From assembly GCA_902774075.1 (NCBI GenBank), contig CACYGT010000003.1, positions 1 to 47,266 on the forward strand: 47,266 nucleotides of DNA, given 5' to 3'. Below the pieces are notes generated by a model. It searched no databases and was not told the origin of the DNA. It saw nothing but the letters and a program-made list of their open reading frames with translations. Position 1 is the first letter of the stretch; each line of letters begins with the position of its first letter. A program made the translations under genes and the position numbers. The DNA is from an uncultured Bacteroidales bacterium. Lineage in GTDB: Bacteria; Bacteroidota; Bacteroidia; Bacteroidales; Paludibacteraceae. Positions 31,637-39,093 of this stretch are shown piece by piece.

Positions 31637-34600
31637 TTATTTCACACGCGCGCCTGAGGCGTTGAACCACATTTCTCCGTAGCGTATATAGAGCGCGCCG
31701 TTAATGATATATTTACGATTTAACGATTGACGATTGACGATTGTCTCATCGATGCCTTGCGGATCTATCGGGTTGAGGTCGCCTGTCTGACTATCGCTAA
31801 ACTCAACACGATAGAGCGAATAGGCTTTAGACTGCGCATAATCATCCGCGATGACATAGATATAGACGCACTTATGCGCTTCGTCAAATGCGATGAAGGT
31901 CTGCGCAGAAACACCATCAGCACTCGCCGCAAACTGCGCGCAGTCATCACAATAGGTATCCGCTACTTGCGCAATATGCTCGGCAAAAATGAGCTTCTCC
32001 TCATCAATAGAGAATGCACTCAGATGCTTGTTATACACCATCTGCACATCGTCCAGATAGACGGAGTCCAAGATATTTTTTCCATCTTCAACCGGATAAG
32101 ACGAGCCACCACCCGGCGTCATATTGGTGGTAAAAGTCGTGAGAATATACGCCGGTTGGTTCTGCGCAGCCGCAGGATAATAGGTGAACGGCACAGAAAC
32201 ACGCTGCCATCCCATTTCCGGCGTAGCAGCATAGTTGACCACAGCCGTGGCGAGTTTGACATCTCCATAGATGTCGTTATCCTCCGGGTCTTGATAGCGT
32301 GCATCGGTAGTGATAATCGTACTCATGCGCGCTTTGTTGACTTCGTTATGCACATTGCGGTCTGCCGGCTGATATTTCGCCCAGAAGATGATAGAGTCCG
32401 GACGGCCGTGGAACGGTGTGTTGAATCCCTCATTCATCGGATCCGAGAAGTTATAGTTCTTCGATGCGTCCTGCGCCGTGCTTGAACCGGCATTGATTTG
32501 GCCGTTGGTGCAGTTACCGTTCGCCGCGACACCTAAGAGCATAGAGGAAGAAAGAAGGGCACTCTGCTCACCCTTTGAACCCGGACGGATATCCATAGAG
32601 GGCACAAACTGGAATGTCTTTTCTTTCACAAACATAGCCATGCTTCCGGTCGCAGAACCGAAGGAATGCCATCCCGATGGTTCGTTATTGGTCCACGAGC
32701 CCTCAAAACCTCCGTTGGACAGGTTGTAGTTCTTATTTTGCTCCGCAACGCCACGGAAGAAGACGAGAATACCTTGCGGCAGCGACGGAGCCTCGATATA
32801 GAGCACCACGTGTGCCTGCGAACCAGAAAGCAAGGAATAATAGGTCTCTTTGCCTTCCTTCAGTCCGTTAATCATCGTCACTTTAGCACGCTCGGCAATA
32901 GTATCTAGATAGAGTGCTCTATCTTCAAGAAGCAACTGACCATAAGCCGTTATCTCAATATTCGGGATGACGATATTGCCCAATTTACCGCCGTTATAGC
33001 TGAAATCCGGCAGTACAAACGTGACCGTGCTGTCAATCGTTCCTGGCAAGACATATACAGCCTTCTCGGGATAGATAGCTGCGTCAATAACCAGCTCTCC
33101 GTCATAACGACCACAAACCGCGTTAAGCGAAACGGTATCGGAACCACTCCAAGGTTTGGTGGTAGGAAGAACGGTGAGATGCAAGATACGAGTAGAATCA
33201 CACTCATAGACAGAGAGGAAAGATGCCTTCAGAATCGCCATTCCCGGCGTCATATCGCCCAGCGAGTATCCCTCCCATGTTTTCTCTTCGCCTTGACGAA
33301 TCGTCATATATTCCTCAATACGGTATTTCGAGGCAATTTGAATGGTAAGATGAACCAGCGAGTCACCTCCGTATTGATTCTTCTGGTCCAGCAATATATC
33401 TCCGGTGAAGGCCTCTTTGTAATACACGCCGTTGAACTCCACTGAGTCTCCGTCGCATACATACGCCGTATATTCTCCGTACGTACGGGGAATAGTCGTC
33501 ACATAGAGCAAGAGGCGATAGACGGAGTCACAACCCAGCGTTGTTTTCAGGCTATCGTAGAAGATATAGGGTTCTGTGCTATACTCAAGATTCGCGAAGT
33601 GCTTGCCGCGCCAGTCGAATTGCTGCTCCGCCGTGGACTGCTCTTCGCTGAAAAGATACGTAGGAAGGACAGAAAGCGAGAGCGTGATAATTGAGTCACC
33701 TCCGCCAACATTCGGGATGGTGGTGGTATAAACACCTGTCTCCGTCAGGTTCTCGAAGAGCTCATCGGAATACGGTTCGTTATCACACGTAGTAGCCGAA
33801 TAGGCATATTGCGTATCGCCGGGACCTATATCTTCCGGCTCTGCCATTTGGATAGTATAGAGCGTATAGGATTTGGCCTGCGCATAGTTATGCGCCACCA
33901 CATAAACATACACCTGGTTCGTGGCACCGCTATAGCCGATGAAGGACTTCGCCGCTCTACCATTCGTAGTGGCAGCAATGAGATACTCGCTGTCGCTATA
34001 AGGAGCATCCAAGGTAGCCTGGCCATCATTAAACGAAATGGTAGCACCATTCAGCGTGAGCGAGGTCAGACGGCAGTTATAAATCATCTCTACATCATCC
34101 AAATAAATATTATCTACGCTGCTGCCGGATGTAGAACCACCGCCGGGCTTGGCATTCGTGGTGAACGTCATCAGCATATAGGCTGCCTGCGAAGGCTCCA
34201 CTGCATAATACTTGAATGGCACGGAGATACGCTGCCAACCTTTCGTTGAAGTAGCCGCGTAATTGATTTCCGCATCAGCGATTTTGACGGAAGAGTAACT
34301 ATCCGACTCCGGGTCCTGATAGCGATTCGCCGTAGTAATCACGGCGTGCGCACGGGCTTTATTGTTGGTATTTCCCGCATCGCCGTCAGCCGGGATGTAC
34401 TTCGCCCAGAACACCATCGAATCAGGATTGCCTACGAAAGGCGTGTTATAACCGCTGTTAGAAGGGTCCGAGAAATTATAGTTCTTCGATGCATCACCTG
34501 CCGACATAGAGCCGGCGTTAATCTGTCCGTTGGTGCAGTTTCCGTTTGCCGCCACGCCAAACATCGATTTGGACTGCAGGCGTGCACTATACTGCCCTTT

Positions 34601-35188
34601 GGAACCCGGACGTTTATCCGACTGCTGCGTAAACTGCGCTGTATTTCCACTGACGAACGAAGCCATGCTTCCGGTAGCCGTACCAAAGGAATGCCATCCG
34701 GATGGTTCGTTATTGGTCCATGAGCCCTCAAAACCTCCGTTCACAAAATCATAATTCTTATTGCCCGGCGCTCCGGAGAACGTCACAGGTATAGGTGCCG
34801 GCAGATCCGGTACATCTATTGACAGCGTCACTTGCGCCGAGGTGGCTGAGAGGACTGAGTTATCGCTCATTGACACCGCCACGTGTGCATCGATAGCACG
34901 GATATAAAGCGGACTATCCTCGAGCGTCAAACGGCCGCTTGCATTCATCGGGATATTGACAAGCACGATATCTCCAAGAGGCGCTTGATTATAAGAGAAA
35001 TCCGGCAGTACAAACGTGACCGTATTGGTCTCTACGCCCGGCAGGATATAAATCTCTTTATTCGGATAATTGGTGCCGTCAATAGTAAGGTCTCCATTAA
35101 ATGTACCTTCAACATCCTTTACTGCCACGGCCATCGCGGTCATGCACAGCATACATAAACATCCTAAAAGGACAAAAATCTTCTTCAT
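31637..35188 (-). CDS. Large secreted protein with duplicated calycin-like/PCMD-like region
   Basis: This 1183-residue protein has a signal peptide ending CMTAMA. Residues about 28-130 resemble a calycin-like domain (GTFNGDLTIDG, FVLPDFSYN, LGDIVLVNIPM). Residues about 145-380 resemble PCMD, a putative carbohydrate metabolism domain (NGGFEGSWTNNEPSGWHSFG, VDNIYLDDVEMIY). The whole unit recurs at about residues 705-1125, some 675 residues later. Between them lie CDST-type modules like those of the 614-residue protein. The end is KYIINGALYIRYGEMWFNASG... It follows the TonB receptor gene by 18 bp. Inference: a surface or secreted ligand-binding protein that works with that receptor. The ligand is unknown. 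Confidence 0.82.
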   Translation of the reverse strand: MKKIFVLLGCLCMLCMTAMAVAVKDVEGTFNGDLTIDGTNYPNKEIYILPGVETNTVTFVLPDFSYNQAPLGDIVLVNIPMNASGRLTLEDSPLYIRAIDAHVAVSMSDNSVLSATSAQVTLSIDVPDLPAPIPVTFSGAPGNKNYDFVNGGFEGSWTNNEPSGWHSFGTATGSMASFVSGNTAQFTQQSDKRPGSKGQYSARLQSKSMFGVAANGNCTNGQINAGSMSAGDASKNYNFSDPSNSGYNTPFVGNPDSMVFWAKYIPADGDAGNTNNKARAHAVITTANRYQDPESDSYSSVKIADAEINYAATSTKGWQRISVPFKYYAVEPSQAAYMLMTFTTNAKPGGGSTSGSSVDNIYLDDVEMIYNCRLTSLTLNGATISFNDGQATLDAPYSDSEYLIAATTNGRAAKSFIGYSGATNQVYVYVVAHNYAQAKSYTLYTIQMAEPEDIGPGDTQYAYSATTCDNEPYSDELFENLTETGVYTTTIPNVGGGDSIITLSLSVLPTYLFSEEQSTAEQQFDWRGKHFANLEYSTEPYIFYDSLKTTLGCDSVYRLLLYVTTIPRTYGEYTAYVCDGDSVEFNGVYYKEAFTGDILLDQKNQYGGDSLVHLTIQIASKYRIEEYMTIRQGEEKTWEGYSLGDMTPGMAILKASFLSVYECDSTRILHLTVLPTTKPWSGSDTVSLNAVCGRYDGELVIDAAIYPEKAVYVLPGTIDSTVTFVLPDFSYNGGKLGNIVIPNIEITAYGQLLLEDRALYLDTIAERAKVTMINGLKEGKETYYSLLSGSQAHVVLYIEAPSLPQGILVFFRGVAEQNKNYNLSNGGFEGSWTNNEPSGWHSFGSATGSMAMFVKEKTFQFVPSMDIRPGSKGEQSALLSSSMLLGVAANGNCTNGQINAGSSTAQDASKNYNFSDPMNEGFNTPFHGRPDSIIFWAKYQPADRNVHNEVNKARMSTIITTDARYQDPEDNDIYGDVKLATAVVNYAATPEMGWQRVSVPFTYYPAAAQNQPAYILTTFTTNMTPGGGSSYPVEDGKNILDSVYLDDVQMVYNKHLSAFSIDEEKLIFAEHIAQVADTYCDDCAQFAASADGVSAQTFIAFDEAHKCVYIYVIADDYAQSKAYSLYRVEFSDSQTGDLNPIDPQGIDETIVNRQSLNRKYIINGALYIRYGEMWFNASGARVK
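31714..31742. repeat. Heptamer-like tandem repeat near the 3' end of the 1183-residue protein gene
   Basis: Units TACGATT, TAACGATT, GACGATT and GACGATT (7, 8, 7, 7 bp) lie just before the codons of the conserved C-terminal tail, in frame with the gene (VNRQSLNRK on the minus strand). Confidence 0.75.
31800..35105. repeat. Internal duplication of about 1.25 kb within the 1183-residue protein gene
   Basis: Copy 1 spans about 33850-35105 and copy 2 about 31800-33140, offset by roughly 2.03 kb. Some blocks are nearly identical in DNA, such as GGTTCGTTATTGGTCCA near 34710 and near 32680, while others have diverged. Confidence 0.8.
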
Positions 35189-35206
35189 ATATCTATCTCC
35201 TAAAAA

Positions 35207-37951
35207 CTACAAATTGATATTCATTCGACATACGAATGTGCGGGGCGGCGCAAGCGCCATCGGTCGATAGCTATGCTCCGTATTGAGCAAGTTATTTATC
35301 ATGAACTGCACCTCCACGTGCTCTTTAAAACGCACGGACGCGCGCAAATCCATAGTAAATACGCCTGTGTTATGGTTCATCCAATAGTCATGCAACGAGA
35401 CGCCGTCTTCATACCCGAAGATAAACATACGGGCGTAGTCCATCAGGTCCTTCTGGTCCTTCACGCGCTCGTCCACCATGAGGTAATCCACCGCCAGAAT
35501 CTTGCTGCGATACGAGAGGTTCATACCGATACTGAACCACTTGTAGTTGTAATCAATCGTGGTCTTGAACGAGTGGTGATTACGGTATTTGAGGTACTTC
35601 GAGTCATTGGACTTATTCTTCATCTGCAGCGGGTCGGTATAGGTCTTCTCCTCTTCGATACGCTTTGCATTATCCAGGTCTTCGGGTTCGGTAAAGGTAT
35701 AACCGATATTATAATGAAGCGCCATGTCTTTCTTGATATCCACCTTACCGGTCGTTCCAACTTCCACGCCGTAGATACGCGCATGGCTCACATTGACGAA
35801 CTGCGCACCGATACCGATGCCGCCGTTAAACGACTTAGTGGTGGAGAAATTATCAATCATCTGTTTCAACTCATCTATCACATCGTACATCGAGTTCACC
35901 ATCGAGTAATCAGAATTGCGGAAGAGACCGAACTGATACTCAATCATATTCTGATACTCGGTATAGAATCCCGCCACATCGAGCACACCGGACACCGGGC
36001 CGAATTTATAGAGTTGCTTATAGCCCAACTCGGCGTTATAACCGGACTCCGGTTTGATATCTTTATTCGGATAAACACCTACTCCACCGATGTCCTTACG
36101 GGCAAATTTCTCGGTGATAGACGGGTTTCTATATCCCTGACCGAAAGAAGCACGGAGGAATCCGGCTTTGTAAATCTCCCAGTTCAGACCGGCACGGAAC
36201 ACAGGACGCACCGGGCAAAGCCAGTTACCAATTTTTATGTTGGCCTCAGCGTATTGGTCATCCATGCGATAGTACTCCAAGCGCACGCCGGCTGAGAGCG
36301 AGAGGCGATTCGCGATACGATGGTCATACTGGAGGTACGCCGCCACATTATCCGTTTGGTGTGTACCGGTGATATTGGCCGTGTTGGTGATATGATTCCA
36401 GTTGATACCCGTGGTCAGACGTACGCCGGACTTCCATTGCTTGGCGAACTGGTAGTCCACATAACCGTTGTATGTCAATTCCGGACGTGTAGGCGTGTGG
36501 TCAGCTATCAGGTCCATTCCATATGCCAGTGCGTCTTGCAGCTCCGCTACCGTTCCGGTGTAGCCTAAGCCATTCTTCACCAGGTCAATACCGTTTGTAA
36601 CGGCCGTCAACCAGTCCTCGTTGGTGATAGGCACCGCGATATCCTGGAATGTGACCAGCAAAGCGTCCTTGAGGTCCATTCCGTCATTATTCATATATCC
36701 GGTCACTTGATTCACATATCCCATCACTTTATCCAGGTCAAAACTGGTCAGTCCCCATTTGAGCAGGTCTTGGGTGCTGATGACAGCGGAAGGCTGCGTG
36801 ATATTATCGGAAGTAACATAGAAACGCGTACGCAGTTTATGCGAGATACCGCGCTCCACGTCATCATAATTGAAGAAGGGGTCAATATTGAAATTATGCT
36901 CATTACGGCCCATGTTCGTCAGTGGCGACGGACGAAGCGGCTCTTTCGGGCTACGCCAAATAAAGAAATCACCGAACCTGTTCGCTACATAATTCATATT
37001 AAAGCCCATATTGATGTACTTATCCGCTTCGGTAGGCATATGATACGTCATGTTTCCGCCAAAACGAACACGGTCGTTAAAACCTTGCTTACGGAAACCC
37101 TCATCCTTAAATCCGCTGATTGCGCCGGACACATCGAAATTGCCTACTCGGCGCGAATGAGAAGCCTCGGCACCGAAATAGAGCGGAAGTCGAGCACCGG
37201 TGTAGGAGTAATTCTTGTAATTGTCATACACACCCACATAGCCGGAAATCTTCGTCTCCGGCTCCAGTCCCGGACGTTGTGTGCGGACGTTGATAACGCC
37301 GTTGAGGGCTGATGAACCGTAGAGCACCGAAGAGGCTCCTTTGATCACCTCCACTTGCGCCACATTCTCCAGCGGTACGTTATTCCAGTTAATCTCACCC
37401 GTCTTGGGGTTGAGAATCGTCATCCCGTCCATCAGCACCTGGCAACGGGAACCGACACTATAGGTCCAACCGCCACCACCACGGATAGAAGGCTGCTTGT
37501 CAATCACCTCCACGCCCGGCATGGTCTGCAGCGTAGCCGAGAGGTCCGTCGGAGCCTGACTGCGGAGTGCTTCGGGTTTGACGACTTCGATGGACACGGT
37601 CACATCGGTCATTCGTTGCTCAAAACGTCCGGCTGTAACAACCACCTCGTCCAGCACTTCATTATCTGCCTGCATCACGAGGTTATATACAGCAGGGATG
37701 GTTTTGAATTGCTTCTCCTCCGTCTGATAGCCGACATAAGAAAACTTGATATGAGCGGGTAATGACGTCACCTCTATCGAATAGGCGCCGTCAAAATCGG
37801 TGATTGTACCGCTGTTGTTGTCCAAGTTTAAGATTGTAACGCCGATCAGCGGCTCACGCGTAAAAGCGTCGGTCACTACGCCGGTTAAGGTCTCAGCTAA
37901 AAGCGTTTGAGAAATAAAGACTAATACCAATAAATTGTAAAAATGTTTCAT
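35207..37951 (-). CDS. TonB-dependent outer-membrane receptor
   Basis: This 914-residue protein has a signal peptide (LVFISQTLLA), a carboxypeptidase-regulatory-like domain (LTGVVTDAFTREPLIGVTIL), a plug (LDEVVVTAGRFEQRMTDV, SIRGGGGWTYSVGSRCQVLMDG, VIKGASSVLYGSSALNGVINV) and a barrel. It is not SusC-type: it lacks the SusC signature and has no SusD partner. The barrel and plug resemble receptors for siderophores, heme or corrinoids more than sugars. It is first in an operon with two modular secreted proteins, and a FecCD permease is encoded convergently beyond them. Inference: uptake of a metal complex or cofactor. I saw no cobalamin riboswitch motif upstream. Confidence 0.9.
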   Translation of the reverse strand: MKHFYNLLVLVFISQTLLAETLTGVVTDAFTREPLIGVTILNLDNNSGTITDFDGAYSIEVTSLPAHIKFSYVGYQTEEKQFKTIPAVYNLVMQADNEVLDEVVVTAGRFEQRMTDVTVSIEVVKPEALRSQAPTDLSATLQTMPGVEVIDKQPSIRGGGGWTYSVGSRCQVLMDGMTILNPKTGEINWNNVPLENVAQVEVIKGASSVLYGSSALNGVINVRTQRPGLEPETKISGYVGVYDNYKNYSYTGARLPLYFGAEASHSRRVGNFDVSGAISGFKDEGFRKQGFNDRVRFGGNMTYHMPTEADKYINMGFNMNYVANRFGDFFIWRSPKEPLRPSPLTNMGRNEHNFNIDPFFNYDDVERGISHKLRTRFYVTSDNITQPSAVISTQDLLKWGLTSFDLDKVMGYVNQVTGYMNNDGMDLKDALLVTFQDIAVPITNEDWLTAVTNGIDLVKNGLGYTGTVAELQDALAYGMDLIADHTPTRPELTYNGYVDYQFAKQWKSGVRLTTGINWNHITNTANITGTHQTDNVAAYLQYDHRIANRLSLSAGVRLEYYRMDDQYAEANIKIGNWLCPVRPVFRAGLNWEIYKAGFLRASFGQGYRNPSITEKFARKDIGGVGVYPNKDIKPESGYNAELGYKQLYKFGPVSGVLDVAGFYTEYQNMIEYQFGLFRNSDYSMVNSMYDVIDELKQMIDNFSTTKSFNGGIGIGAQFVNVSHARIYGVEVGTTGKVDIKKDMALHYNIGYTFTEPEDLDNAKRIEEEKTYTDPLQMKNKSNDSKYLKYRNHHSFKTTIDYNYKWFSIGMNLSYRSKILAVDYLMVDERVKDQKDLMDYARMFIFGYEDGVSLHDYWMNHNTGVFTMDLRASVRFKEHVEVQFMINNLLNTEHSYRPMALAPPRTFVCRMNINL

Positions 37952-37979
37952 TTTTTATTCAAATACCCAAAAAATCATG

Positions 37980-38010
37980 CAAAGATACTACTTTTTTATG
38001 AAATAAGCAG
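37980..38010 (-). promoter_or_regulatory. Candidate promoter of the TonB receptor operon
   Basis: The -7 element TATCTTTG (37980-37987, minus) sits in a context like the panB and tRNA-Ser promoters. The -33 position has CTG rather than TTG, so it may be weak or need activation. Confidence 0.45.
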
Positions 38011-38361
38011 CATTTATGTTTAAGGAAAAGGTGTCGTTTTTTTTTATAGTTAATAATCGCATATCGAATATTAACAAAAAAGCACTATTGTTTGTGAAAA
38101 ATCTTAACAATAGTGCAATTTCTAGTATCTGCCTTATCCTGAAATAAGTAGCCACATTTAGGAACCCTAAAATGTCTACATTATGTATCAGAGAAAAGGT
38201 TATTGGTTCTCACCGGAAGAACGAATCGCATTTGGTAGGGCTTTTGTGCAGCATTAGAGTTCCATAAAATGCTATGTTTCTCCGCAATAGTTAGCTTAAT
38301 GAGTTGATAGTAGGCGTTATAGATGATTATTGATTAGCATTGCAATAAGCTATACACACAA
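37988..38361. other. Region without a recognisable gene
   Basis: About 370 bp of AT-rich DNA between the TonB receptor promoter and the tRNA-Ser terminator. It holds the hairpin at 38082-38116. It also holds GTGGCTACTTATTTCAGGAT (minus strand, near 38134-38155), which resembles the repeated ends of IS21-type elements from memory. Only short ORFs of about 25-35 codons are present and none looks like a gene. Confidence 0.5.
38082..38116 (-). terminator. Hairpin with T-run on the minus strand
   Basis: A perfect 11-bp stem GCACTATTGTT / AACAATAGTGC with a 13-nt loop is followed on the minus strand by T6. No gene directly upstream on that strand explains it, since tRNA-Ser has its own terminator. 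Confidence 0.65.
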
Positions 38362-38392
38362 AAAAATAGAGGTTTTGAATGCCTCTATTTTT
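38362..38392 (-). terminator. tRNA-Ser terminator
   Basis: A perfect 11-bp stem AAAAATAGAGG / CCTCTATTTTT with a 9-nt loop, 8 bp past the tRNA 3' end on the minus strand. Confidence 0.85.
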
Positions 38393-38400
38393 CTCTTTTG

Positions 38401-38487
38401 CGGAGAAAGGGGGATTCGAACCCCCGGTACCCTTACGAGTACGACAGTTTAGCAAACTGTTGGTTTAAGCCACTCACCCATCTCTCC
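38401..38487 (-). tRNA. tRNA-Ser (anticodon GCU)
   Basis: The 87-nt gene on the minus strand begins GGAGAGAT. The acceptor stem GGAGAGA pairs with TTTCTCC (one G-T), followed by discriminator G. The anticodon arm is CAGTTTGCTAAACTG with anticodon GCT. The T arm is GGGGGTTCGAATCCCCC, and a long variable arm typical of class II serine tRNAs precedes it. CCA is not encoded. It has its own promoter and terminator. Confidence 0.96.
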
Positions 38488-38512
38488 GTAGCTTAAATCT
38501 CGAAAGCGGGTG

Positions 38513-38543
38513 CAAAGGTACTGCTTTTTTTTTAATTGACCAA
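38513..38543 (-). promoter_or_regulatory. tRNA-Ser promoter
   Basis: -33 TTG (38541-38543) and -7 TACCTTTG (38513-38520) on the minus strand, 20 bp apart. The -7 context AAAAAAAGCAGTACCTTTG is shared with the panB promoter. Confidence 0.75.
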
Positions 38544-38561
38544 ATAATTTTGCACTTTTTT

Positions 38562-38592
38562 TTGTTCATATCGTAAAAAAGTTGTAATTTTG
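38562..38592 (+). promoter_or_regulatory. Promoter of the CYTH-CotH operon
   Basis: -33 TTG (38562-38564) and -7 TAATTTTG (38585-38592), 20 bp apart, inside AAAAAGTTGTAATTTTGTGC. The ATG follows 20 bp later. Confidence 0.75.
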
Positions 38593-38611
38593 TGCGCTAA
38601 ATGATACAATT

Positions 38612-39079
38612 ATGCCCAAAAACACCGAAATAGAACGTAAGTTCTTAGTTACCTCAGAGGCTTTTCGAGCCCAAGCGACCACTTCCTATGAGATCATGCA
38701 GGGGTACCTGTGCAAGGACCCGGAGAAGACTATCCGCGTACGTATACGCGACGCGCGGGCGTTCCTTACTATTAAGTCCTCCAACCTCCGACAGGGGCTT
38801 GCTAAGTTCGAATGGGAGCGCGAGATAGACCCTGCCGATGCCAAGGAACTGCTCTGTCTCTGCCTCCCCGGAGCAATCGCCAAGACCCGCTATATCATTC
38901 CTGCACCGGCTTATAACGGCCAAGAGCGGTGCTGGGAAGTGGACGTGTTCCATGGCCGGCTGGAAGGACGAATCCTTGCCGAGATCGAGTTAGGCGACGA
39001 GAACGAACCCTTCACTCGTCCCGAGTGGCTCGGCGATGAGGTCACCGGTCTGCCGCAGTACTATAACGCCAACATGTAA
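38612..39079 (+). CDS. CYTH domain protein (triphosphate tunnel metalloenzyme)
   Basis: This 155-residue protein has EIERKFL at residues 6-12, the ExExK signature of CYTH/TTM enzymes. Other conserved charged strands are KTIRVRIRD, FLTIKSS, KFEWEREID, WEVDVFHG and AEIELGDE. The size fits the short bacterial CYTH proteins related to NE1496, which act on inorganic tripolyphosphate or organic triphosphates in a tunnel with metal ions. No signal peptide is visible, so it is cytoplasmic. The CotH-like gene starts 14 bp downstream, so both are probably co-transcribed. Confidence 0.93.
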   Translation: MPKNTEIERKFLVTSEAFRAQATTSYEIMQGYLCKDPEKTIRVRIRDARAFLTIKSSNLRQGLAKFEWEREIDPADAKELLCLCLPGAIAKTRYIIPAPAYNGQERCWEVDVFHGRLEGRILAEIELGDENEPFTRPEWLGDEVTGLPQYYNANM

Positions 39080-39093
39080 TAACCGCAAACGAA

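Noticed and set aside
37952-38100. Possible cobalamin or other riboswitch upstream of the TonB receptor operon
   Set aside because: The leader from the candidate -7 element to the ATG is only about 25 nt, and no B12-box-like or other known riboswitch core was visible.
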